Source: Streptomyces sp. SLBN-31 (GTDB lineage: Bacteria; Actinomycetota; Actinomycetes; Streptomycetales; Streptomycetaceae). Taken from it: 64,000 bases of DNA. This document shows positions 31,288 to 39,534 of this stretch, piece after piece (positions within the stretch are counted from its first letter, which is position 1; every line of letters begins with the position of its first letter). The notes beneath the pieces are model-generated. The model saw only the letters and a program-made list of their open reading frames with translations, made no database searches and had not been told where the DNA came from. The DNA is taken from NCBI RefSeq assembly GCF_006715395.1, contig NZ_VFNC01000002.1, forward strand, positions 1,054,001 to 1,118,000, written 5' to 3'. The translations under genes were made by a program, and so were the position numbers.

Positions 31288-32334
31288 GTGGTGGAGCGGG
31301 GTGGTTCCGGTGTGCCCGGCGGGCGCCGCAAGCAGCGGGTGTCGATGGCCGACGTGGCCAAGCTCGCGGGTGTCTCCTCGCAGACGGTCTCGCGGGTCTC
31401 CAACGGCCATCCCGGCGTGATCGCCTCCACCCGCGAGCAGGTGCTGGCGGCGATGAGGGAGCTGGGCTACCGGCCCAACAGCGCGGCGCGCGCCCTGCGT
31501 TACGGCCAGTTCAACACCATCGGCGTGATCCTGTTCAGCCTGTCCTCGACCGGCAACAGCCGCACCGTGGAGGCCATCGCCACGCATGCGGCGGCCGAGG
31601 GCTACGCGATCACGCTGATCCCGATCGACGTGCCGACCCAGGACAACGTCCTGGGCGCCTTCACCCGCATGGGTGAACTGGCCGTCGACGCGGTCGTCGT
31701 CATCATGGAGGTCCACCTCCTGGACACCGGGACGGTCCAACTGCCGCCCGGCGTCCACGTCGTGGTCGTCGACTCCGACGCCGGTGACCGCTACTGCGTC
31801 GTCGACACCGACCAGGCCGACGGCGCCCGCCGGGCCGTACGCCATCTGCTCGACCTGGGCCACGAGACGGTCTGGCACGTCACCGGCCCCGAGAGCTCCT
31901 ACGCCGGACAACGCCGAACTCAGGCCTGGCGTACGGCGCTTGAGGAAGCGGGGCGCCCGGTGCCGCCTCCGCTGCACGGCGACTGGTCGGCCGAGTCCGG
32001 CTACACGGCCGGCCACACCCTTGCCGGACACCCCGACTGCACCGCCGTCTTCGCGGCCAACGACCAGATGGCACTGGGCGTGCTGCGCGCCTTCCACGAA
32101 CGCGGGGTCGCCGTCCCGGAGGACGTCAGCGTGGTCGGCTTCGACGACATCCCCGACGCCGCGTACTTCGTGCCGCCACTGACCACGGTCCACCAGGACT
32201 TCGCGGAGGTGGGCCGACGGTGCGTGGAGAAGGCCCTGCAGCAGATCCGCGGGGACGACGGGGTACGCGCGGGCACGGACCTGGTGCCGACGTCGCTGGT
32301 GGTGAGGGGCAGCACGGGGGCGCCGCGGAGGTGA
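31288..32334 (+). CDS. LacI-family regulator of the adjacent GH5 gene
   Basis: A 348-residue LacI protein: helix-turn-helix and hinge VSMADVAKLAGVSSQTVSRV, SNGHPGVIASTREQV, YRPNSAARALRYGQ (about 19-69), then a sugar-binding core with VILFSLSS, VVVDSDAGDRY, AVFAANDQMALGVLRAF and FDDIPDAAYFVPPLTTV. A GTG at 31288 (or 31291) follows GAAGGAGG. It faces the GH5 cellulase-family gene across two identical palindromes, so it most likely represses that gene and itself, and is released by an oligosaccharide made by the enzyme. Confidence 0.92.
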   Translation: MVERGGSGVPGGRRKQRVSMADVAKLAGVSSQTVSRVSNGHPGVIASTREQVLAAMRELGYRPNSAARALRYGQFNTIGVILFSLSSTGNSRTVEAIATHAAAEGYAITLIPIDVPTQDNVLGAFTRMGELAVDAVVVIMEVHLLDTGTVQLPPGVHVVVVDSDAGDRYCVVDTDQADGARRAVRHLLDLGHETVWHVTGPESSYAGQRRTQAWRTALEEAGRPVPPPLHGDWSAESGYTAGHTLAGHPDCTAVFAANDQMALGVLRAFHERGVAVPEDVSVVGFDDIPDAAYFVPPLTTVHQDFAEVGRRCVEKALQQIRGDDGVRAGTDLVPTSLVVRGSTGAPRR

Positions 32335-32478
32335 CAGGGCGCCGCTGGGATGCTCCCCCATCGACCGACGGACGGTTCGCGACCCAGCCCGGCAAGGGCT
32401 GTTTCCGGGCGCGGTAGGTGCGGGCCAGGGTCGGGCGGGCCTGTTCTGCGCCGTCTTCGGTGATGCGGTGGAAGCGGC

Positions 32479-32502
32479 GGCGGGGGCGGGCGCGCCCCCG
32501 CC
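32479..32502 (-). terminator. Terminator after the mannanase gene
   Basis: GGCGGGGGCG, loop GGCG, then CGCCCCCGCC: ten perfect GC pairs, 10 bases beyond the mannanase stop and also placed to stop transcripts arriving from the lacI side. Confidence 0.65.
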
Positions 32503-32512
32503 GATCGGTGGC

Positions 32513-34174
32513 TCAACCGGTCGTGCAGGTGCTGCCGTTCAGGGTGAACGCGGTCGGGGCGGTGTTGGTGGAGCTCTTGCTCGCGATGAAGCCGACGGTG
32601 ACCGAGCCGCCGGCGGCGATGGTGGTGGTGTAGGACGCCGGGGTGACGGTCACCGCGCCGCCGGACTGCGCGGCCGTACCGCCCCACATGTTGGAGACGG
32701 TCTGGCCGTCGGCGAAGGTGAAGCCGAGTTTCCAGCCGTTGATGGCGGCGGCGCCGGGATTGCCTATCTTGATCTCGCCCTGGAAGCCTCCGGGCCACTC
32801 CCCCACGACGCGGTAACCCACCGAGCAGGCGGTGGTCGGGGCCTTGTCGGTGGTGACGTTCACGGTGGCCGAGCGGGTCGAGCGGTTGCCGGCCGCGTCA
32901 TGGGCGTAGACGGCGAAGGTGTACGCCGTCGCGGCGGTCAGCCCCGACACGGTGGCGGTGTTGGTGGTGGCGGTGGCGGCCCTGGTTTCGTCGGAGCCCG
33001 TGACGCGGACGACGTCGTAGCCGGTGACCCCGACGTCGTCGGTGGCGGCGGGCCAGGTGAGGGTGACGGACGTGGCCGTCACGGTCGAGGCGGTGGGCGT
33101 GCCGGGGGCCGTCGGCGCCTGGGTGTCGCCGGACCCGCCGCCGAAGACGGTGGCCTCCTTGGCGGTCTGGGCGATGCCGTTGGCGCCGTTGAAGGCGCGC
33201 TGTCCCCATGAACTGAGCTGCTTGGGGTCGAAGTTGACCGCCAGGTCCAGGATCGGGTCGGTGTTGCCGCTCCACGACCAGGCCAGGTAGCCCAGCTTCA
33301 GCTGCTGGGCGGTGGCCATCATGGTGTCCTCGTCGGGGTCGCCGTACTGGTCGGCGGGGCCGCCGAACTCGCCGATGAGGATGGGCAGTTTGGCGTCGAC
33401 GTAGGCGTTGAGGTAGTCGGTGATCTCCTGCGCGGTGTCGTACACGCTGTACATGTGGATGGAGAAGATGAGGTTGCCGGTGGTGTCGGCGTCGTAGACC
33501 GACCTGGCGTTGGCGCGCATCACGCCCTGCCAGTCCTGACCCCAGTTGGGGGCGTCGACCATGATCGTGTGCTGGAGTCCGGCGGCGCGCAGCTTCTTGA
33601 CGGCGGCGATGGTGGGGGCGGTCCAGCCGTCGGGGTTGGTGTTCCCCCAGGGCTCGTTGCCGATGTTGATGATGATGTACTTCTCCTGGCCGGCCAGGAC
33701 GTCCTTCAGGCCGATCCAGTAGTCGGCCGCCTGGTCGAGCGTGCCGGCCGCGCTGTCCTCGCCGTAGCCGGTGGTGTCGTGCACCTCCAGGACGCAGATG
33801 AGCCGGTTGGCCTTGCACTGGGCGACGACGTCGGCGACGTCCGAGGCGCTGTTGGCGGCCCAGCGGTGACCGTCGGCCAGGACGACCCGGACGGAGTTGG
33901 CGCCGAGGGCCTTGATGTCGGCGAGCGACTGCTTGGTCTTGCCCGGGTACCAGGTGTGGGCGGCGTTGACGCCCCGCATGACGAAGTCGTTGCCGTTGCC
34001 CTCGATCAGCCGGCCGTTGCTGATGTGCAGGCCGGCGGCCTGTACGGCGGGCGACTGGGCGTGGGCGACGGCGGGGAAGAGCGCGCCGACGAGGACGAGT
34101 CCGAGGAGGCTCGCCAGCAGGGCCACCAGGCCCGTCAAGGGGTGCTGTTGTGTCGTGCTTCTTGTTCTTCTCAC
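32513..34174 (-). CDS. Secreted GH5 beta-mannanase with FN3 and CBM2 modules
   Basis: A 553-residue modular enzyme. After a signal peptide ending AHAQ (about residue 40) comes a GH5 domain of the mannanase (GH5_8-like) type: LIEGNGNDFVMRGVNAAHTW, ANSVRVVLADGHRW, acid/base Glu in NIGNEPWGN, nucleophile in PILIGEFGGPAD. A fibronectin III domain (about 350-440, DTQAPTAPGTPTAST) and a CBM2 cellulose-binding module (last 105 residues, with GEWPGGFQGEIKIGN and the paired Cys at both ends) follow. It would cut mannans embedded in cellulose. GTG 34174 follows GGAG. Its promoter has a perfect CebR-type box. Confidence 0.92.
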   Translation of the reverse strand: MRRTRSTTQQHPLTGLVALLASLLGLVLVGALFPAVAHAQSPAVQAAGLHISNGRLIEGNGNDFVMRGVNAAHTWYPGKTKQSLADIKALGANSVRVVLADGHRWAANSASDVADVVAQCKANRLICVLEVHDTTGYGEDSAAGTLDQAADYWIGLKDVLAGQEKYIIINIGNEPWGNTNPDGWTAPTIAAVKKLRAAGLQHTIMVDAPNWGQDWQGVMRANARSVYDADTTGNLIFSIHMYSVYDTAQEITDYLNAYVDAKLPILIGEFGGPADQYGDPDEDTMMATAQQLKLGYLAWSWSGNTDPILDLAVNFDPKQLSSWGQRAFNGANGIAQTAKEATVFGGGSGDTQAPTAPGTPTASTVTATSVTLTWPAATDDVGVTGYDVVRVTGSDETRAATATTNTATVSGLTAATAYTFAVYAHDAAGNRSTRSATVNVTTDKAPTTACSVGYRVVGEWPGGFQGEIKIGNPGAAAINGWKLGFTFADGQTVSNMWGGTAAQSGGAVTVTPASYTTTIAAGGSVTVGFIASKSSTNTAPTAFTLNGSTCTTG

Positions 34175-34233
34175 TGCGGCTCCATGGGGGTGAGCGCCGG
34201 GAGATCCAGGCGTGGAAAGGGCACGAGCAGGTG

Positions 34234-34251
34234 CATGGGAGCGCTCCCATG
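34234..34251. promoter_or_regulatory. CebR-type operator upstream of the mannanase
   Basis: CATGGGAGCGCTCCCATG is a perfect palindrome and contains TGGGAGCGCTCCCA (34236-34249), the published binding sequence of the cellobiose-sensing repressor CebR of Streptomyces. It lies 60 bases upstream of the mannanase GTG. CebR itself is not in the window. Confidence 0.9.
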
Positions 34252-34311
34252 AAATCCACATCGTCCAGTACACGTCAAGAAGTGGGGCGTGGTTCCGTCC
34301 GCCCGCTCCGC

Positions 34312-34902
34312 TCAGACCACGAGCCCCGCGATGTGTGCGACGACCGTGTCGAGGATCTCCGACCAGGCCGACTCGTCCCCCAGGACGAGGAAGTTGAGGG
34401 TCAGCCCGTCGGTGACGGCGGCCAGGTAACGGGCCAATACGGGTACGGCCACGGTGAGTTCGAGATCCCGCTCCAACCGCAGCCGCTCGATGAGTTCCGC
34501 GAAGGCGCTGGCGTACAGCTCGTGCTGGCGCCGGGCCAGGTGCTCGAATCCCGGCTCGCGCAGCGCGTACTGGGTCAGTTCGTAGGTGAGCATGTGCTCG
34601 TCGGGGTGGGCACGCACATGGTCCCAGTACGCCTGGAAGCCGGCCCGCACGGTCTCCTCCAGCGTCGCCTTCGGGCGCAGCGCTTTGTTCACCACGGCCA
34701 CGGAGTGGTCGGTGAGGGTCGTGATGACCGACTCGATCAGGGCCTGCTTGGAGTCGAAGCAGTAGTGGAAGACGCTCAGGGACACGCCGGCCTCGGCGGC
34801 GATGGACCGGGTCGTCGTCCTGGGGACGCCGTCCCGGGCCATCGCCCGGATCGCCGCTTCCGTCAGCTGTCTGCGTCGTTCGGCCGACGGTCTGCGTGCC
34901 AT
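34312..34902 (-). CDS. TetR-family regulator
   Basis: A 196-residue TetR protein: ARRPSAERRRQLTEAAIRAM, then GVPRTTTRSIAAEAGVSLSV with FHYCFDSKQALIESV as recognition region, and an all-helical ligand domain with YWDHVRAHPDEHMLTYEL. It begins 28 bases after the stop of the secreted dipeptidase on the same strand, so the two are probably one transcript and the regulator may control that unit. The ligand is unknown. Confidence 0.88.
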   Translation of the reverse strand: MARRPSAERRRQLTEAAIRAMARDGVPRTTTRSIAAEAGVSLSVFHYCFDSKQALIESVITTLTDHSVAVVNKALRPKATLEETVRAGFQAYWDHVRAHPDEHMLTYELTQYALREPGFEHLARRQHELYASAFAELIERLRLERDLELTVAVPVLARYLAAVTDGLTLNFLVLGDESAWSEILDTVVAHIAGLVV

Positions 34903-34930
34903 GCGTGTCCTCGGGTTTCGTGCGGGGGTG

Positions 34931-36991
34931 TCAGGCGCTGTGGACGCCGACGTCGTAGAGCGAGTATCCCCAGGAGGTGCCGCGGGCGAGGCCGTGGACG
35001 CGGACGTAACGGGCCGGTGTGCCGGTGAACCTGGCCGTGTCCAGCCCGCCGTCGCCGGAGGTGGTGGACCACGCGGTCTGCCAGGTGGTGCCGTCGGTGG
35101 ACAGCTCGATGCGGTACGACTTCCCGTACGCCCGCTCCCAGTCGAGGGTGACCCGGCAGACCAGGTGGGTGGAGCCGAGGTCGACCTGCCACCACTGGTC
35201 GTCCCTCCAGTCACTGGCCCAGCGTGTGCCGCCGTCCCCGTCGACCGCCCGCCCCGGCTGATAGCTGGTGAACGGGTTCCACTCGGACGAACTCGCCGTC
35301 GCCGGCTGCCCCTTGGCGAGATCGACCGTGGCCTGGTGCCGCTCCGTCGCACCCCAGGTGTCGAGGTAGGACTGCGCGCCCCGGAACAGGTCGTCGACCA
35401 CGGTCTGTCCGCCGACCTTCCTGATGTCCTCGACCCAGTCCGGGATCATGCCGACGTGGGCGGCGCCGTCGGTGTTGATGTCGAAGGTGCGCTCGCCGGA
35501 GGTCTGCCTGTCGATGACCGAGCCGCCGTCGACGCTCTTGAAGGGGTACGTCACCGGGTTCGAGGTGTGCGCGCCGCGGGGGGCGGGGTGGTCGCCGACG
35601 CCGTTGAAGTCGGTGCCGAAGCCGTAGCCGACGCCGTACTTGTCGCGCAGGGGCTTGGTGCGGGCCGCCTCGGCGACGAAGCCCTCGGAGCCGTGCATGT
35701 ACTGGGCGACGAAACCGCCGAGGGAGTAGACCCGCTCGGTCCAGTTCAGGTCCATCCAGCTGTGCGAGGAGAGCACGCCGGGGTAGGAGGCCGACTCCAG
35801 GACGTCCAGCGCCTGACCGACCGCCTTGACGCTCATGTGGTCGATCTCCAGCATCATCTTGCGCTTCATCATCCCGCGCACGGCGTACTCGCCGAGGTCG
35901 GTGAGCCCACGTTTGTTGCACTGGGCGTCGGAGTCGTACGAGGGCACCGTCACACCCGACGGCAGGTCGGACTCGGCCGCCGAGGCGGCGTTGCCGATGG
36001 GGTTGTCGTGCTGCGGGCCTGTGCACTTCTCGGTCTGCCAGAAGGTGCCGGTGGACAGGAACTGGCCGACGTTGATGGCCGTTCCGAGGCCGCCGGAGTC
36101 GAACCGGACGCCGCACAGGGCGTTGTCGAACTTGTGGCACAGGAACATCGAGCGCACACCGAGCCCGTACAGCTCGTCCAGCCCCTTGTCGATGTCGGCC
36201 TTGCTGCACTGCGGGATGTCGAGGATCTGCTTGCAGCCGAACGGCTCGGAGGTCTCCACGCCGAGGATGACCGCCAGCTTGCCCTGTTCGATGACCTCGC
36301 GCGCCTGCGCGCTGTCGGTGACGATCCGGAACCAGCCCCTGCCGGGGCCGCCGTACATGGCGTCGACGTAGTCCTGCAGCTGGTACGTCATCCTCGCCTG
36401 CAGTCTGATCGACGTCATCTCGTCGCAACTGCGGTCCTTGAACGGGTAGATGGAGCAGATCATGCCGTTGGTGACGAGGTCGTTGACCAGCACCCGCTGC
36501 CCGCCGCGCCAGGCCCGCTCCACCCAGGCGTAGTAGTCGGCCTGGTGGGTCATCGAGTCGTGGGCCGGCCAGTCCTTGAAGGTGGGCCAGCCGACCGGGT
36601 CGTGCCTGCCGTCGCCGCCGTGGGTGATGTAGTCGAAGACCGCGAGGGTGCCGTCCGGGTAGTGCTCGGGGCAGTCCTTGAGCGCGTCGGCGACGCCGTT
36701 CGGGGAGAACACCTTGCCGCAGATCAGCCGCCCGCCGAAGGCCTCGTTGCCGAAGAGGTGGTTGTGGGCGTCGACGAACCCGCGCACCTTTCCGGCCGAG
36801 TCGGTGCCGGTGAACGGCTCACCGGTGACGTTGATCTGCAGGTCCGGGGTGGGTGGCGCGGTCGGGATCCACCAGTCGCCGCCCGCCGCCGAGCTCGGCG
36901 TGGGGCCGAGGATCACGGCGAGCACCAGGAGGAGCAGCGACATCAGGGTGACGTTCCTGCGTCTGCGGTTCGAGCGTCGGTTCGGCGTCAC
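34931..36991 (-). CDS. Secreted M19-like (renal dipeptidase fold) amidohydrolase with F5/8C domain
   Basis: A 686-residue secreted protein. The signal region is NVTLMSLLLLVLAVILGP. The metal-dependent amidohydrolase core carries the M19-style ligands: VRGFVDAHNHLFGNEA (about 69-84), GKLAVILGVETSEPFGC, MKRKMMLEIDHMSVKAVGQA, VLSSHSWMDL and YGFGTDFNGVGDHPAPRG. The C-terminal 130 residues form an F5/8 type C (discoidin) carbohydrate-binding domain (ATASSSEWNPFTSYQPGRAV, WWQVDLGSTHLVCRVTLDWE). Twice the size of ordinary membrane dipeptidases because of long cysteine-bearing inserts. GTG 36991 follows GGAGG. Substrate unknown; a wall- or polysaccharide-bound dipeptidase is likely. Confidence 0.82.
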   Translation of the reverse strand: MTPNRRSNRRRRNVTLMSLLLLVLAVILGPTPSSAAGGDWWIPTAPPTPDLQINVTGEPFTGTDSAGKVRGFVDAHNHLFGNEAFGGRLICGKVFSPNGVADALKDCPEHYPDGTLAVFDYITHGGDGRHDPVGWPTFKDWPAHDSMTHQADYYAWVERAWRGGQRVLVNDLVTNGMICSIYPFKDRSCDEMTSIRLQARMTYQLQDYVDAMYGGPGRGWFRIVTDSAQAREVIEQGKLAVILGVETSEPFGCKQILDIPQCSKADIDKGLDELYGLGVRSMFLCHKFDNALCGVRFDSGGLGTAINVGQFLSTGTFWQTEKCTGPQHDNPIGNAASAAESDLPSGVTVPSYDSDAQCNKRGLTDLGEYAVRGMMKRKMMLEIDHMSVKAVGQALDVLESASYPGVLSSHSWMDLNWTERVYSLGGFVAQYMHGSEGFVAEAARTKPLRDKYGVGYGFGTDFNGVGDHPAPRGAHTSNPVTYPFKSVDGGSVIDRQTSGERTFDINTDGAAHVGMIPDWVEDIRKVGGQTVVDDLFRGAQSYLDTWGATERHQATVDLAKGQPATASSSEWNPFTSYQPGRAVDGDGGTRWASDWRDDQWWQVDLGSTHLVCRVTLDWERAYGKSYRIELSTDGTTWQTAWSTTSGDGGLDTARFTGTPARYVRVHGLARGTSWGYSLYDVGVHSA

Positions 36992-37171
36992 TGCCCACGT
37001 CCCTCCGTCGGCGCGGCCGGCCCCAGGGCATGGGGGAACCATGGGGTTGTCATGACCAGCGCAATATCTGGGACGAGGATCGGGGCGGCGGCCCGGCGAG
37101 TCAAGGGTCCGGGACGCTTGACCTGATGACACCCGGGGACGTTCGCCGGCCCCGATGGCCTCAAGGAGCGT

Positions 37172-38395
37172 TCAGCCCCCGAACCGGGCCCATTCGCCGA
37201 GCACGGGTACGCACTTCTCGGCGAAGTACTCGTAATCGGCGGCCGTGTTGTACACGTGCGCGGACAGGCGCCAGTAACCGGTGCCGGCGAAGCTGGTGAA
37301 GGCCGCCTCCACGTCCAGTTCGCGGGCGACCCGGTCGCGCAGGGCGTCGGCCTCGACGCGGGTGCGGCCCAGGCCGCCGGGAAGACGGACCAGACGCATG
37401 CCGGGCACGGGCATGCCGACGTCGACCCGGCTGTCCTCGCCGGTGAGTTCCGCGAAGGCGGCGCCGACGACGCGGGCACCGTGGTCGGCGAGGTCGTCCA
37501 TGTAGCGGCGGGCGGCGTCCCAGCCCCAGGTGTGCTCGACGAGCGCCAGGGCGGTCGGCGCGGCCAGGTAGGAGGTGGCGTCGATGGTGCCCTGCTGGTC
37601 GAAGCGGTCCGGGTAGGGGTCCTGGGCGCCCCAGGAGTCGATGAGCGGGTACAGCAGGTCGCGCTGCGGGCCGCGCGCGACGAGCGCCGCGGTGCCACGC
37701 GGGGCGCAGCCCCACTTGTGCAGGTTGCCGGTCCAGAAGTCGTACGGGGCGTCGGCGAGCGGCGTGGCGAGCAGCCCGGGCGCGTGCGCGCCGTCGACGA
37801 GCATCGGGATCCCGCGCCGCCGCGCCTCCTCGCCGATCGCCTCCACCGGCAGCCTGCGCGCGGTCGCCGAGGTGATCTGGTCGACGACGATCAGACCGGT
37901 GGCCTCGCCGATTTCGGCGACCACGGCCTCGTACGCCTGCTCGGCGTCGGCGTCCAGCGGCACCCGCGCGGTGCGCACGCGGCCGCCCCAGCGCCGGGCG
38001 AGTCGTTCGGCGCCCATGGTGACGGCGCCGTAGCCGTGGTCGGTGACGACGATCTCGCCGCCCGGGCGCGGGGTGAGGGCGGCGTAGACGACGCTCGCGC
38101 CGGCACTGGCGTTCGGCACCAGGGCGAGGTCGCCGGTGTCGACCCGCAGGAACTCGGCGAGTTCCCGGCGGGCGGCGGCCAGACGCGGGGGCAGCGTCGG
38201 GAACCACACCACCGGTGAGCGTTCCATCTCGGCCCGCAATTCCTGCTGCCGCTCCTGCGCCGCCAGTGGGACGGCGCCGAAGGATCCGTGGTTGAGATGC
38301 CTGAGGGCGGGGTCCAGCGACCACGCCTCGGCGGCGGGCCGGCCGTCGGGCAGCAGCAGGGGGGTCGGCGCGGTGGCCGGCTCGGTTTCGCTCAC
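37172..38395 (-). CDS. Class V aminotransferase-fold PLP enzyme
   Basis: A 407-residue PLP enzyme related to isopenicillin-N epimerase and cysteine desulfurase-like proteins. Motifs: LRHLNHGSFGAVPLAAQERQ, LVPNASAGASVVYAAL, VDQITSATARRLPVEAIGEE, IPMLVDGAHAPGLLATPL and the Schiff-base lysine in FWTGNLHKWGCAPRGTAAL. Reaction unknown: epimerase, desulfurase or lyase are all possible. No beta-lactam genes are nearby. GTG 38395 follows GGAAGG. It faces an APH-like kinase gene. Confidence 0.85.
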   Translation of the reverse strand: MSETEPATAPTPLLLPDGRPAAEAWSLDPALRHLNHGSFGAVPLAAQERQQELRAEMERSPVVWFPTLPPRLAAARRELAEFLRVDTGDLALVPNASAGASVVYAALTPRPGGEIVVTDHGYGAVTMGAERLARRWGGRVRTARVPLDADAEQAYEAVVAEIGEATGLIVVDQITSATARRLPVEAIGEEARRRGIPMLVDGAHAPGLLATPLADAPYDFWTGNLHKWGCAPRGTAALVARGPQRDLLYPLIDSWGAQDPYPDRFDQQGTIDATSYLAAPTALALVEHTWGWDAARRYMDDLADHGARVVGAAFAELTGEDSRVDVGMPVPGMRLVRLPGGLGRTRVEADALRDRVARELDVEAAFTSFAGTGYWRLSAHVYNTAADYEYFAEKCVPVLGEWARFGG

Positions 38396-38536
38396 GTCGG
38401 GCAGCCTTCCGGAGGACGTACGATCACCCGCATCCTGACACGGCACGCGGGCCGCCCGAACGCCCGGTCCGGCGGGGAGGCCCGCTCCAAAAAAACGTTT
38501 GACGAAGATCGGCACCGGGCGGTCGGATGGCTCCCC

Positions 38537-39436
38537 ATGACCACAGGGCAGATGCATCCCGGCGCGCACCCCGTCGACGAGGACCTCGTACGGCGGCTCG
38601 TCGCCGGGCGGTTCCCGCGGTGGGCGGGGCTGCCGGTGCGCCGGTTCCCCTCGGGCGGCACGGTCAACGCCATGTACCGGCTGGGCGAGGACATGGTGGT
38701 ACGGCTGCCCCTGGTGGCGGGCGGGGCCGAGGACGTGGTGCGGGAGCGGCGCTGGCTGCCCGCTCTCGCGCCGCTGCTGCCCACGGCCGTGCCCGAGGTG
38801 CTCGGCGCCGGGGAGCCCGCCGAGGGATATCCCTGGCCGTGGTCGGTGTACCGGTGGCAGGAAGGGCGCAACCCCGAGGAGGGGGCGCTCGAGGCCCCGG
38901 TGGCACTGGCGAGGGACCTGGCGGCCTTCGTCACGGCGATGCGCGGCCTGGACCTGCCGGACGCGCCGCGGGCCCACCGCGGCGGACCGCTGACCGCCCT
39001 CGACGCCGGGACACGGGCGGCGATCGAGGCACTGCGCGCGCTGCCCGAGGAGGGCGTCGACTGCGACGCCGTGGCCGCCGTGTGGGAGGACGCGCTGCGG
39101 GCCCCGGACCGCAAGGGCCCTGACGTGTGGCTGCACGCCGACCTGATGCCGGGAAACCTGCTCGTGGCGGACGGCCGGCTGGTCTCCGTGATCGACTTCG
39201 GGTGCATGGGGGTCGGCGACCCCGCCTGCGACCTGTTCCCGGCATGGAACCTGCTGCCCGCCGGGGCGCGGGCGGTCTTCCGGGAGGCGCTCGACGTGGA
39301 CGACGCGTGCTGGCGGCGCGGCCGGGCGCGGACGCTGTCGCAGGCGGTGATCGCGCTGCCGTACTACCGGACGACGAACGCGGCGATGGCCCGCAACGCC
39401 CGGCACGTGATCCGGGCGGTGCTGGAGGAGGTCTGA
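38537..39436 (+). CDS. Aminoglycoside phosphotransferase-family kinase
   Basis: A 299-residue APH-fold small-molecule kinase: FPSGGTVNAMYRLGEDMVVR, VVRERRWLPALAPLLPTAVP, catalytic loop VWLHADLMPGNLLVADGRL and metal-binding VIDFGCMGVGDPACDLFPAW (about 218-237). This subgroup is widespread in actinobacteria and usually not a dedicated resistance enzyme; the physiological substrate is unknown. ATG 38537 is the first good start. Confidence 0.86.
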   Translation: MTTGQMHPGAHPVDEDLVRRLVAGRFPRWAGLPVRRFPSGGTVNAMYRLGEDMVVRLPLVAGGAEDVVRERRWLPALAPLLPTAVPEVLGAGEPAEGYPWPWSVYRWQEGRNPEEGALEAPVALARDLAAFVTAMRGLDLPDAPRAHRGGPLTALDAGTRAAIEALRALPEEGVDCDAVAAVWEDALRAPDRKGPDVWLHADLMPGNLLVADGRLVSVIDFGCMGVGDPACDLFPAWNLLPAGARAVFREALDVDDACWRRGRARTLSQAVIALPYYRTTNAAMARNARHVIRAVLEEV

Positions 39437-39534
39437 GGCGGCCGCACCTGCGTGGAGGAGAGGCGGGACGACTGCTCCGGCGGCCTCACGCGGCGGCCCT
39501 CGGCCGCGCCACCCGCGTCCGAAGCGCGCCTGCC

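Noticed and set aside
32335..32478. Protein-like fragment on the minus strand between lacI and the mannanase
   Set aside because: A short TEDG...RARK reading without start, ribosome site or family match; treated as non-coding.
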